This document shows, one piece after another, positions 1 to 10,765 of a DNA stretch of 64,000 nt. The DNA is from Mesorhabditis belari (lineage: Eukaryota > Nematoda > Chromadorea > Rhabditida > Rhabditidae). The stretch is from contig CAUEEP010000729.1 in NCBI GenBank assembly GCA_958450365.1, forward strand, positions 578,001 through 642,000, given 5' to 3'. The translations under genes were made by a program, and so were the position numbers. The notes under the pieces are model-generated. The model was not told where the DNA came from. It saw only the letters and a list, made by a program, of their open reading frames with translations, and did no database searches. The first letter of the stretch is position 1, and every line of letters starts with the position of its first letter.

Positions 1-1593
1 ATCGGATACATGAGGTAAAACTTTATTGTGTAAATTAAACTATAAGATTGTTCGCTCAACGCAATTAAACCTTATGTTTAGGTGTGGCGCCGCTTCTCCG
101 ATTTTCTCGGTCTGCACGAGAAATTGGTCGAGAAGTTTTTGCATAAAGGTGTCGTCGTTCCTTACCCACCCGAGAAGAGCATAACTGCTATGACAAAGTA
201 TTAGTATAATAATGATATCGAATACTTTATTTTAGGACAAAATCTGGTAACTCCGATCATGCGATTAGTAACCCGGTTGGAATGCAAAGAGCTCGACAGC
301 TTGAACGTTTCCTGCGGCGAATTGGCCAGGTATCTTTAAAGTTTAAATGTCTACTCATATTGGAATTTAGCACCAAAAGATGCGAACCGATTGCGATGTG
401 CGCGATTTTCTCACGATGGAGGCCGAATTACCAAAGGCGAGTAACACTGTGGCTTTATCATCGGCTGGCGTGAAACGATTGATGAAGAGTGTGGGAGAGG
501 TCGGTGCTTTAAAAAATGACGTGAATAAAATGTTGTCTAGATTGTCAGCTGAATTGACTGGGTTTATTTTAGGCTTTTTCGAAGATGGCTTTCCATATGG
601 AAGAGGGTGATCGATGGTTTGAACAAACGCAATCACACGTCGAAGAATTAGAAGAATGCCTTCGCAAATTGCTAACTCTTGCCGACACTCTTCAGCATCA
701 GCGAAAGGAACTTTCATATGCGAATGAAAGCATGTCGAAGGTGAGTTTTAATAGAGCTTGAAAGAAGTGATTCTGTAACTCTAAGCTTATTAAAGCTTGT
801 TTAAATGTTCTTTTCAGACTATCTCCATGCTAGCTTCGTGCGAAGAATCGACAGCTTTGGCTCGAGCTCTTTCACATCTTACTGAGGCTGAAGAAAGTTG
901 TGCGGCTGCGTTTGGGAGACAAGTTGGTAGTTTTAATTGATTATTATAAAAATTGTTTAGGCCGAAAACGATCAAGCAAAGCTCACTGAAGCAGTCGGTG
1001 AATATGTAGCCCTCTTCCAAAGCTTGAAAGATGTAATGATTAATGCACTTCTCGGAAATATTAATATTTTAGGTATTCAATGAAAGGATCCGTGTTTGGC
1101 AATCATGGCAAACTGCTCAGCAGAACTTGGCAAAGAAAAGAGAGCAGAAATCTCGGTGAGATTAAATTAGAGTAAGCGTACACATTTGTTCTTTAGTTAT
1201 GAACTTTCTGGTAAAATGGATCGAGCTCAGCAAGCCAAGGATGAAATGGATGAGACCGAGAGGAAAGTCGATCAACTTGAGGTAAAACTTTAAAAGCTAT
1301 GGGGTTGGGGATTATGAAATGGCGTTTCTCGCTTCCGAAACCTTGCTTGAATATTAATTATTTTTAGGGAGAGTTCGGGGAAATTTCCCGCTTGATTCGC
1401 GAAGAGATGGGTCGATTCGATGCTCAGCGGCGTGAAGACATGCGCGAGATCTTCATCGGCTTCTTGGAGGCGCTTCTAGTTGAACAACAAGAGGTTTTTA
1501 TCCTTTTTTTAATAATACCATGAATCATTGGTCTTTCAGTTACTAAAGTTCTGGGAACGTTTCGGGCCGGAGACTCAATCGATCATTCTCTAA
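1..1593 (+). CDS. snx-1: Sorting nexin 1 (SNX1/SNX2 family), 3' part of gene
   Basis: This encodes the last ~354 residues of a PX-BAR sorting nexin, the membrane-bending part of the retromer coat that returns cargo from endosomes to the Golgi. Exons read by me: <1-14, 82-197, 236-329, 371-520, 573-740, 818-922, 961-1032, 1073-1155, 1197-1281, 1368-1493 and 1540-1593; all splice phases agree. The second exon gives the PX core [18 protein letters not shown] followed by a proline-rich loop, as in SNX1. Exons from 371 onward give the BAR domain: [47 protein letters not shown] and [18 protein letters not shown] all have clear counterparts in SNX1. The protein ends with [17 protein letters not shown] and a TAA at 1591. 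The N-terminus and the start of the PX domain lie before the window. The donor of the exon ending at 520 (GTGAAT) is weak but keeps phase. Confidence 0.93.
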
Positions 1594-2001
1594 AGTTGCC
1601 ATTTGTTCGCGCAAACGCCATGTCATCTCAAACAATTCCATTCTGCGGTTTTCTTTGCCTTTATGTTTTTGTGTAAGCTTTTACAGGTTTTACTGTCTAT
1701 TAACGGTTTTTTTAAATGAAAAACTTATCACCCATCCATTTATTGTGATCGTTTCCAAGTGTGCTATTCGAGTTCGATATAGCGCTTAATTTATCTGCTT
1801 GTGAGTTGTTTTTCTTCCCAATTTACCATTTCTGATCCGCCCTCCCATTGTGATACGTGCACGATTTCTGTGAATTCCCTGTACTCGTGTTTTTAAATTC
1901 GTTACATTGGGTGATTTTTCTGTAAAATTGTAGTCATGAGTTCTTTTCTGTAACATTTTCTTGGTAAGACTTGGGTATTTTTTATTTTGCAAAGTTTGGT
2001 A

Positions 2002-2007
2002 AATAAA
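2002..2007 (+). promoter_or_regulatory. Possible poly(A) signal of snx-1
   Basis: An AATAAA hexamer lies about 410 nt after the snx-1 stop. It is the first canonical hexamer I noticed downstream; the implied 3' UTR is long for a nematode, so a nearer variant signal could be used instead. Confidence 0.35.
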
Positions 2008-2939
2008 TGGCATTGCATTTGAGCTTTAGTGATAATAATACAGTGAAGTGAAATTTGTAAAATTGAACTAACAGCTCTCGGAAAATCTCATGAGCTTTTA
2101 GGAATCAAAAGAAGTTATGGAATCCTTGTGATTTTTGCACCATTCAAACTAAAACTCACCAAAAGCGATATTGAAATTTGTTAATCGCAAAAGTGGGTCT
2201 CGATTTGAATCTTTCTCCCGATTATTGCTCTCTTTCTTCTCTTTTTTCATCCATCGGTGCCTCTCTATAGTTATTTGTGGGCAAGGAAGGACACCGGTTG
2301 CGCAAGGGTTCTCTCGCAGGGTCAACCTCGGTCACATCGGGTCATCTCTTCTCGTTTCTCTTTTGTATACATTGGCACTCTCCCCCCTTCCACTCTTTGA
2401 ATCATTTGAATGCTCACCCTTTGACTCATAAAATTGTTAATGAAGCTGGTGGGCTTTGAAATTGAGATTTCGAATAATTACACCCATTTTGAAGCATACT
2501 TTTGACTTACAATTGAACTGTCTATTGTAGTCGACCGTAGTTTAGTCTATTGTAGTCGACCGTAAAACTTTATTGTAAATTGAGTTCTGATTTCATTCTG
2601 ACACTTCAGCTTTGATTTTCACTCAGCATTGATCTTTCAAAAGCTTCACTGTCCATTCAGAAGCAATGCAAAAGCTTAGGCAATCGTTTTTTTTGAACGC
2701 CGTCTCTTCTTCTGTCTATTAGAGCCCGGGTGTCACAGGTGTTTCCTCCCTCCACTCACTCGAAAGGATAGCTGCCAATCGGAGCTAGAAAGAGAGCCAA
2801 AAGGAAAACCCCCGTTCGCCCTGTGATTTGCATACCGAGTCAGCAATTCTCTCTTTCTCTCACCCCCATCGCCCCATCCAATTGCACATTCTGATACACC
2901 CCCATGTTCTTTCTTTCTTTCGGCGGGTCATTGGGGGTC

Positions 2940-3035
2940 ACCGTTCCCTTTCTCTTTCTCTTTCTTCTTCTTCTTCTTCTCCTTCTTCTTCTCCTTCTTC
3001 TTCTTCTTCCCCTTCTCCTTTTCCCCCACATTTTC
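2940..3035. repeat. Pyrimidine-rich CTT microsatellite
   Basis: Imperfect run of CTT/TTC triplets within a wider C+T-rich tract (about 2700-3100). Open frames on both strands here are poly-Ser, poly-Leu or poly-Arg and are products of the repeat. The rest of 1594-2940 shows no gene I can recognise. Confidence 0.8.
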
Positions 3036-3289
3036 CATTCAAATTCCCCTTTTCACCTTGCCGGTCACATTCATTCTTTTTTTCTTTTTCATCTTTTCCC
3101 TAAAGATTTACAATCAAGCCACCAATTTGCTCACTTTTTAAAATAGATTTTAGCCTATTCAATGAACAATCAATGTGTGTGTTCCCCGCGAGTAAGTAAA
3201 TACTCGAGTAAAATTTGCATGAGTGTTTTTTACTCGATCAAAGTGACGCTTTTGGTCGAGTAACTGCGAGCGGATTACTCGTCGAGTAA

Positions 3290-3700
3290 ATTGAATACCT
3301 TTACATTTGAAGGGATTTGCCACAAAATCAGTTAAACAGCTGAATATCTTTATATTTGAAGAAAATTTGGCAAGAAATTGTTTGAATGGCTGAATATCGT
3401 TACATTTGACGGAAATTTTGCATCAAATCAGTTAAACAGCTGAATATCTTTAGATTTGAAGGAAATTTGGCAACAAATTGTTTCAATGGCTGAATATCTT
3501 TACATTTGAAGGGATTTGCCACAAAATCAGTTAAACAGCTGAATATCGTTACATTTGACGAGAATTTTGCACCAAATCATCTTAAAAGCTGAATATCTTT
3601 ATATTCGAAAGAGATTTGGCAACAAATTGTTTGAATGGCTGAATATCTTTACATTTGAAGGGAATCTGCCGGCAAATCAGTTCAAAAGCTGAATATCTTT
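3290..3700. repeat. Minisatellite, about 56-60 bp unit
   Basis: Seven or so tandem copies. Each unit contains ACATTTGAAGG, then TTTGGCAACAAAT or a close variant, then GCTGAATATCTTT. Two variants alternate (AATCAGTTAAACAGC and AATTGTTTGAATGGC), so the array looks like a higher-order dimer of about 115 bp. It is preceded at 3190-3290 by a short stretch repeating the motif ACTCGAGTAA in both orientations. Confidence 0.85.
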
Positions 3701-3872
3701 TAAAAAAGCCATATATAAATGGTGCTTGTGATTTTTGCGCCATTTTTTTTGCAATCACTTTGCTAAAGTAATTTTTAGAAATTTTTCTATTTTTCGATTT
3801 TCTATTCTCTATTCTATTATTTAGTTCTTTTTCTAAGTGTGCGTTTTAAAAAAAACGCATTACTCGTGAGAA

Positions 3873-4092
3873 AACATGAAAAAGGTTAAAAAGCAGAGGC
3901 TTAGGCTAACATTATGAACTAGAGTGTGTCACTCTAGTTCTTGAAAAAGGTTTCTTTTTCATGCTTTTTAACCTTTTTCATGTTTTTTAACCTTTTTCAT
4001 GTTTTCATACCTTTTTCATGTTTTCATTTTTCAGTGTGTCACTCTAGTTCATAATGTTAGCCTAAGCCTCTGCTTTTTAACCTTTTTCATGT
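3873..4092. repeat. Inverted repeat (foldback)
   Basis: The left arm (about 3873-3945) contains GCAGAGGCTTAGGCTAACAT and CTAGAGTGTGTCACTCTAG. The right arm (about 4030-4092) is its near-perfect reverse complement. Between the arms, the phrase ACCTTTTTCATG is repeated several times. It is immediately followed by a diverged copy of the GTGCACT palindromic element (about 4100-4215). Confidence 0.8.
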
Positions 4093-4861
4093 TCTTATTT
4101 ATGTGCTTTGTTGTCAAAAACTGTAGACGCGACTTGTCTAGCGCAGTGGATTCGTCATTTTTCTGAATCTCTCAAGAAAATGAAGGATTTAGCGTTCGCC
4201 AAGGGGGTGCGTTTGCATTTTTTTTGCTTCATGCAGCTAGTGCAATCCGGTTTTGTAAAGATTTTCAGCATAAATTAGCCAAATGTGTCGCAAGTTTAAC
4301 CAGTTTCAACCAATTTAATCAATTTCCCCTTCCCAATTCGCTCAAATTTTTCGATAAACATAGCTGACGCAACGCGCTTACGAATCGGCATTTTGTAGTC
4401 GAGAAAACAGAAAAAAAAGAGAGGGGAAATCGAGAAAAAAACATTACAAAAGAATACGAATTTCCTAAATTTTATACTTTTTTTGTTTGGAATTTTAAAG
4501 CATCCTAAAAGATTTCATTTTTGAAAGTTGCTTTTTTTCACGTGCTTTTTTCAAGGACATTGGTTGCGCAATTTGAGAAATAGAGGGAAAAGGGGAGAAA
4601 ATGGGGAAATTCGCGCGTTTCGACAAAACCAAAAAAAAAAACGCAACGGAAACGCGACAGAAATAGAGAGAATTTGCGTGAAATCAATTGTAAAAACGAT
4701 TGAAACTTACTGAAACATTGGGCTTTTTTTACGATTGAAAGTGTTTATTTAAATTTTTTTCTATTAAACGTTTCATGTTTTGGAACTTTTCGCCAAGAAA
4801 AAGTGATTCAGACTTTTTGAACATGAAATTTTTTCAAGATTCATCAGTTAGCTTCAAGTTT

Positions 4862-5770
4862 TTCGATTCTGTTTCTATTCTATTTCTTTCTGTTTCTTTC
4901 TACTTCATTCTATTTCTATTATGTTTCTTTCTATTGCATTTCTGTTCTGTTTCGTTCCATCTCTATTCTATTTCTTTCTATTTCATTCAGTTTCTTTCTA
5001 TTTCATTCTGTTTCTTTCCATTTCTTTCTATTTCTTTCTATTTCATTCCATTTCTTTCTATTTCATTCCATTTCTTTCTATTTCATTCCATTTCTTTCTA
5101 TTTCATTCTGTTTCATTCTATTAGGTTGGCAAGTTATAAACGATCGTTTTTGGGTAATGTGTTTTCTGAAAAAACGGCTTATCCAATCAAAAAACGGTTT
5201 GCTTGATTCAAAAGCCTTATCCTTAATCTACAAAATGGCTTTTTTGAATTTTTGAAAAATGTTTTATTTTAGAACTTTTTCAGGCATTTTAAATGTAAGA
5301 GTTCAAAATCCTGATTTATAGCATTCATGAGCTAATATATTTTTGAGTGATTGCATACTTTTTTAAAATAAAACGCTTCATCGATTACATAGTTTCCCAA
5401 AATTTCAGAACAATCCAATCGATCGAGCCGTTCTCTTTCTTTTAATCTTCCTTAAATTCAAACGAAAATGGATTAAATTAGGACAAAAGTGCATTTTGAG
5501 CCTAATTTGAAAATCAACCTCCCGAAGATTGGATTGTTCTGAAATTTTGGGGAACTATGTAATTGCCTACTTGCCAACCTAATATTTCATTCTATTCCAT
5601 TTCTGTTCTGTTTCTTTCTATTTCATTCCATTTCTATTCTGTTTCTTTCTATTCCATTTCTCTTCCATTTCTCTTTCATTTCTCTTCCATTTCTCTTTCA
5701 TTTCTCTTTCATTTCTCTTTCATTTCTCTTTCATTTCTCTTCCATTTCTCTTCCATTTCTATTCTAGTTT
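4862..5770. repeat. TTTCATTCTA-type tandem array, split by a transposon
   Basis: A 10-15 bp unit built from TTTCTTTCTA, TTTCATTCTA and TTTCATTCCA covers 4862-5120 and resumes at 5585-5770 (there grading into TTTCTCTTCCA). The unit just before the break and the unit just after are the same array in the same register. The interruption at 5121-5582 is a MITE, listed separately. The open frames here are low-complexity Phe/Ser runs, not genes. Confidence 0.85.
5121..5582. mobile_element. Mariner-type MITE inserted in a tandem array
   Basis: A 462 bp element with perfect 14 bp terminal inverted repeats (TTAGGTTGGCAAGT at the left, its complement at the right), flanked by TA on both sides, which is the target duplication of the Tc1/mariner group. 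A second inverted pair lies inside (about 5386-5425 and 5528-5566, around GGATTGTTCTGAAATTTTGG). No transposase coding is present, so it is non-autonomous. It splits the TTTCATTCTA array. Confidence 0.85.
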
Positions 5771-5910
5771 CTCCTTCTTGACCATTCTGATTCCAACTGA
5801 AAATTCGATTTTGATCTATTTTAGCTTTTCTAAAATTTGAATATCTATTTTCTAAAGTGTTATAGCTTTTCAGATATACTCACAAGGGAATGTCACAAGA
5901 TCACAAAATC

Positions 5911-6310
5911 TGTTGACCAAATCATATGGGCCATTCGATGCAGAATTTCGCGCTGATTATCATGCTGCTTTTCTTTTTTTTTCTACGGAGCATTCTGTCA
6001 AAAGATATACGCGTTTAAAGTTTTGTAAGACTTTCAAACTGCGATATTACAACCTCCTTTTCCGTGAGGCCAGAAGTTGTAGTGGTGGCCGAATGGTAGT
6101 GGGTAGCCGTCTGGTTCGAGTCCGGTAGCTGATTTTCTTTTTTAAGATTTTAATGCCTTGAGCAGTCTCAGTTTTAGAGAATTTTTGTTTAGGTACACAA
6201 AAAAACTTTAAACGTGTATAACTTTTGACAGAGTGCTCCATAGCAAAAAACAAAAGTAGCATGATGATCAGCGTGAAATTCTGCGTCGAATGGCTCATAT
6301 GATTTAGCCA
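5911..6310. mobile_element. Foldback element carrying a tRNA-like centre
   Basis: About 400 bp with inverted arms of about 120 bp (5911-6035 and 6190-6310). Both arms contain GCAGAATTTC, CGCTGAT, then GAGCAYTCTGTCAAAAG and CGTTTAAAGTTTT. The unpaired centre holds a tRNA-like sequence. Related copies lie at 23735-24265 and, as a single arm, at about 59990-60110. Confidence 0.75.
6075..6128 (+). tRNA. Degenerate tRNA-like sequence in foldback element
   Basis: A D-arm-like GTGGTGGCCGAATGGTAG and a B-box-like GGTTCGAGTCC are preserved, in the class II style (Ser/Leu-like GGCCGANTGG). The body is too short and I could not fold an anticodon arm, so it is a pseudogene or mobile-element module rather than a working tRNA. 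Confidence 0.45.
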
Positions 6311-6391
6311 GCTCTTTTTTTCCCGTTGACTCCAGTTGACTTTCCCTTGTCAGTTTTCAGTTTCAAAACTTTCTTTCATTGATATTTTCTC

Positions 6392-6397
6392 AGATTG
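6392..6397 (+). promoter_or_regulatory. Likely trans-splice acceptor of the bZIP gene
   Basis: A TTTTCTCAG acceptor ends at 6393, four nucleotides before the ATG at 6398. An acceptor so close to the start, with no convincing upstream coding exon, is the usual position of a spliced-leader site in nematodes. A cis-spliced upstream exon cannot be excluded. Confidence 0.5.
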
Positions 6398-9300
6398 ATG
6401 TGCTCTCCGGGAGAAGATAGGAAACGAATGAATGAAATTGAACGAGAGAAACAAATCGAGGAAACAGTTGAAATGGAGATGACAGAGATCGACTCGGGAC
6501 ACGACAGTGCATCGGAAAGTCAACGTGAGAATTTATCAATTGTAAACGAGCTATACTTTGTGCTCAATGATAAATGCTCTCTTTCTGGGGTACTCGTCAT
6601 TTTTCTTTCGACTATTGCAAGAAAAACAAAGAATTCAGTGCACTAGAGAGGTGCGTTTACATTGAGCTCAACGTACAGGTTTACTAGAGATCTATAATTA
6701 ATATATATAATATAAATCTCAAGATATTCAGCTTCTCCATCAGCTTTCCGATCAACTAGCTCGTCTTTTCCGTTGCTTGACCCACTTCTCATGCAACAAC
6801 AAATCGTCGCTTTACTTTCTGCACAAGTCGGTTTCATTTTATTATCTGATACGATCCTTTCACATCTTTGTCTTGCCAATGAAAACAAGAGAAATGTAAA
6901 TTTCCTCCAGCATGTCTATAGTTTTGTAGAGATATACCGTAAATACTGTAATAGTACCCCACCCCGATAATGACGGTGCGGAGTGTTGCGTCGTCTAGCT
7001 TTGAACGAGTTTTTCTCGACACTGGTTTATGCTACAGGGCGCGCTTAGGTATCAAAAAATAGCTGAGATTCAAGGCTATTTTTTGATACCTAAACGCACA
7101 TTGTAGCGTAAACCAGTGTCGAGGAAAACTCGTTCAAAGCTGGTTCGATCCCGGGGACAATGGTTCTATCCCGGTGACCACAAAGTTTTTTCTTTGCGTA
7201 GTCTAGCTTTGAACGAGTTTTTCTCGACACTGGTTTATGCTACAATATGCTCTTAGGTATCAAAAAATAGCCCTGAATTTCAGCTATTTTTTGATACCAA
7301 AACGAACATTGTAGCATAAACCAGTGTCGAGAAAAACTCGTTCAAAGCTAGACTACGAAACGCTCCGCCGTCATTATGGAGGTGGGGTACTAATCTACTA
7401 TATAATTATGTGGGGGGGGCGGTACTATTAAATTCAGAGCTATTTCAGAGAAATTCAGAACTATTTTTTGATACCAAAGACGAATTTTTTGAAAGTATGG
7501 GCGCTTTGAAAAAATGAAATACTAAAAAACTTTTGTGACTATGCGACTGTACGAGGGCGGTGGGATACTATTACAGTATTTACGGTAAGAAAATCGTATA
7601 AAGAACTTTATTGGGTTTCGTTATTCGTTAACGTTTTTAGCTTAAATCTATTCAAAAACTATATAAAAATTAGGATAAAACAAAAATCAATGATGAAATA
7701 AGATGACAAAGATCAATTTGCAATTCTAGATCATTTCTAGATCATTTTGCATATAAACTTATTGGCAGGGCAAAGATATAGAAGTACTAGAATGTGTCTT
7801 TTTTCTCGACTACCGTAACCTTTTCCTCTTTCCAAAATATTCATCTTTTGTCTTTGATTCTTCAAAGGTTTAGAAAGAATATCGAAAGAGAAAAAGTAGT
7901 GGCAAAATTGGATAAAGAGACAGGATTACGGTAGTGGGACACATTTTACAAAACGAATCAATCGAACAGGTCAAATCATCGACTTTGACTAGTCCTGGCT
8001 TGACTAGACTAGGCTAGTTCCGAATTTAGCTTTTTCGAAGAATCCTGGGGTAATTTACATTGATCTTTTTCCGGGCAAAGATAAAGGAAATACCTTTAAC
8101 ACTTTTCTAGAAATCATTTATTAAAAATCATCTTTCTAGTTGGGTTCCTTACCCTCTGTATTTCCGCAATCCTCCATTCTCGGATCGCTAAACGAAAGCT
8201 CGACTTTATTGAACGCTTTGCAAGCGTTTCCCTCAATCAACGAAGTGGAGTTTATGCAGAAAATTGGGTGAGTGTCGAAATCAAAGCTGACTTTGAGCTT
8301 TGAGCCTCACCAAGAACAGCTCTTACACAACCGAGCGATATGCCAAACGCGTTGTGTTTGCAAAAAATGCGTCGTTTATGTTAAAGTTACCGTAGTGCTT
8401 TCGTATTTTGTTTTACGGTGGCTTCTGGTAGATTTTAGGTAGATTTTGATGACATTTAACGGAAACGCGTCTCATCTGGCACATTGCTTTAGTTAAAATC
8501 ACTCTACTTTGAGCTCAAAAGTGTAATCAAATCAAATTGCTCAAAAATGCTCAAAAATCAAATTTTTGGCGTTATTTCACGAAAATTCAGCTTTATCCCC
8601 AATTTTCAGCGATCCATCAAGCGATGAGACGATCAGTTCCACTTCTGATCCTCCGCAATCAATTTTGGATTCAAGCGATGCTCGATCAGTGATCACGCCG
8701 AGTAAAAAGCAAACGGTTGGTTTTGAATTCGAATTTTAGATCAAAAAAATGATAAGCAAATGATTTCGAACGGCAATCGAATGGCAACTAAACGTAAAAA
8801 AAGCTTTTAAATGCAAATTTCAGCTCGATTACGCCGAACGACGACGCCGGAATAACGACTCGGCGCGGCGGTCGAGAGAGGTATAAATCTTGAATTTTTA
8901 AAACCATAAAAATTAAATATATATAATAATCTATTATCTACAAGAAAATGTCGATTATTATCTATTATCTAAATATTAGATCCGTCGGCAACGCGAGGTC
9001 GAGAATCGCCATAAAAGCGAGACGCTAGAGAAGGAAAACGACGATCTGAAACAAGAGGTTTAGAGGAAACTTTTTAGTCGCTCTAAATATTCCTCTAGCT
9101 ACCGTAACCCGACTTTTTATAGGCTTGCTTACTGTAGAAGCTAATTGATTTGAGGGTTATGGTAGTCATGCTTTTGGTAAAGCATTATTGAGTCAGAATT
9201 AGGACTCGCTAAGCTACCGTAACCCGTTTACCGTCAGCTACCGTAACTCGCTAAGCTACTGTAAATACCGTAATCGGCTATGTCTAACCAATCGTAAGCC

Positions 9301-9432
9301 ACTTATCGAAACTTTTAGACACTTAGCACATTTCAGATCCTTCGATTGCGAGCCGAATTGGCTCGACTCACGATTGCCGTCTTGCAGCAGCAGCAACAAC
9401 AACAAAAACAAAAGACAGAAAAGAGCTCTTGA
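6398..9432 (+). CDS. bZIP transcription factor, CES-2/PAR/NFIL3-like
   Basis: Exons: 6398-6524, 6732-6895 (or 6732-6826; both donors keep phase), 8140-8267, 8610-8715, 8824-8880, 8980-9057 and 9337-9432, giving about 251 (or 228) residues. The first half is acidic and Ser/Pro-rich, as in an activation region. The DNA-binding basic region is coded by 8824-8880: ERRRRNNDSARRSRE matches the bZIP pattern N-x-x-[AS]-A-x-x-S-R. The leucine zipper follows across the last two exons with leucines at heptad spacing (LEKENDDLKQEILRLRAELA). The protein ends in a poly-Gln run and KTEKSS. Basic-region wording is closest to CES-2, ATF-2 and PAR/NFIL3 factors; I cannot assign the exact orthologue. It would act in the nucleus as a dimer. 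Its second intron holds a 653 bp MITE. Confidence 0.85.
6550..6685. mobile_element. GTGCACT palindromic element, copy in bZIP intron 1
   Basis: The left half has ACTTTGTGCTCAATGATAAA and CTCTTTCTGG; the right half has GAATTCAGTGCACTAGAGAG, then TGCGTTTACATTGAGCTCAA. The two halves are imperfect reverse complements. This is the reference copy of a family with more than ten members in the window. Confidence 0.7.
6935..7587. mobile_element. TACCGTAAATACTG-ended MITE with internal hairpins (copy 1)
   Basis: 653 bp with 29 bp terminal inverted repeats (TACCGTAAATACTGTAATAG at the left, complement at the right, one mismatch overall). Inside are two tandem long hairpins, about 7000-7140 and 7200-7355. 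Each has arms built from GCTTTGAACGAGTTTTTCTC, ACTGGTTTATGCTAC and TATCAAAAAATAGC. It lies in intron 2 of the bZIP gene. A second copy lies at 57722-58172. Confidence 0.85.
7795..7955. mobile_element. Small inverted-repeat element, TACCGTAA/TTACGGTA ends
   Basis: The left end carries GTCTTTTTTCTCGACTACCG and the right end GATTACGGTAGTGGGACACA. The arms are imperfect and there is no coding. Similar ends occur at 14450 and 15000, so this is probably a short member of the same MITE group. It lies in the bZIP intron. Confidence 0.5.
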
Positions 9433-9614
9433 ATGGGCTTTTCATTAGTCTGTAAGTCAAATCAAATTTCACTTTTCAACCAAATCCCTCTACATCATTC
9501 TTTTCCCAATTCCACTGGTCGTTCCCTTTTTTTTGTCAAAATGTGCACAATTTTCATTTATTCGATGTCACTCATTTCATCCGGGTAAGCATTTTCAGGT
9601 TCTTTTTTTTTTGA

Positions 9615-9620
9615 AATAAA
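9615..9620 (+). promoter_or_regulatory. Poly(A) signal of the bZIP gene
   Basis: AATAAA 183 nt after the stop codon at 9430-9432, a reasonable 3' UTR length for a nematode gene. Confidence 0.55.
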
Positions 9621-9754
9621 TGCTTGTAATGCAAAAAGCAACTCAAAAGCACACGAGCAATCAGATCTTTATGCTCAAAGTTGAACAGATCCCAATTTGC
9701 CGCGACTCTTCTTTTTTTTTTTTGTGTTTTCGGGGGAACGGACCGGACAAAACG

Positions 9755-10055
9755 ATCGATCCATTCCGATTGATCCATTCCGATTGATCCACTCCAATCG
9801 ATCCACTCCAATCGATCCACTCCAATCGATCCACTCCAATCGATCCACTCCGATTGATCCACTCCAATCGATCCACTCCAATCGATCCACTCCGATTGAT
9901 CCACTCCGATTGATCCATTCCGATCCATTCACTCCGATTGATCCACTCCAACGCTCCAATCGATCCACTCCAATCGTCACCAATCGACCCCTCCAATCGA
10001 TCCCCGGATTGACCCACCCAACGACCACACCAATCGATCCACTCAATCGATCCAC
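9755..10055. repeat. 14 bp minisatellite (GATCCACTCCAATC)
   Basis: About 20 tandem units of 14 bp, mostly GATCCACTCCAATC with GATCCATTCCGATT variants, decaying at both ends. Because 14 is not a multiple of 3 the unit cycles through all frames and gives long open frames on both strands (Ser-Asn-Arg or Gly-Ser-Ile runs). None has a start, splice or family match that supports a gene. It lies between the convergent bZIP and rrbs-1 genes. Confidence 0.9.
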
Positions 10056-10652
10056 CCGGTACCCTTGGGTACCGCAAAACCCCCGCAGGATGAAAGGTCA
10101 ATCGCGATCCTTTTACATTTCCTTTCATAGTTTAAGAGAAAATGCACAAGTGCTAGCTTTTGGGGGCCAAAAAAATGAATTTCAGTAATTTAGCTGAATA
10201 ACTGAATAGCTTTTCTTTTCAATGGTAGTGTACTTTGTTCAGCCACCTTTTTTTCTGTAACACTTTTCTTCTCTTGAACACAAATACCAAAGATAGTTTC
10301 TTGAAAACATCATCAAACAATCAAAAGTAAATAAATGACAAAAAAACAAAAAAAAACAGTAAAAAACTCAGCACAAAATCGTCTTTAAAAAGAATATTAT
10401 CATATGAAAATGATGAGAAATGAGAAAATTTATCGGCTTTCTATTTGTGTCCGTTAAATTTCTGCTGCCTTTCTTCAACGTATCAATGATTTAAACAGAC
10501 CCAAAGGAAGATCACCGGTAACTTTGTGATTGATACAATTCTTGAGTTACTTGTCGGAGAGTTTCAATCTGACTAACGCTGTTGAACACATCCCTATGCA
10601 ACCAGTGTTATTGTTGTTCAAGGTCGATGCAAGAATTTCCAATTTAACAAAA

Positions 10653-10658
10653 TTTATT
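10653..10658 (-). promoter_or_regulatory. Poly(A) signal of rrbs-1
   Basis: On the minus strand this reads AATAAA, 108 nt beyond the rrbs-1 stop. Confidence 0.5.
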
Positions 10659-10765
10659 CTATCTGGTAACAAAACAATAACAATAAAATCAACAAATTTC
10701 GGTTTGTTCCCGTAAAAATTCAACAATTTAAGAAAAAAAAGCATTCCTTAACAATCACGTTTTCC

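Noticed and set aside
9572..10188. Long open frames on both strands with GSIGVD or Pro-Ile-Asp-Pro-like repeats
   Set aside because: Products of a 14 bp minisatellite that is open in several frames; no splice sites, start context or family similarity.
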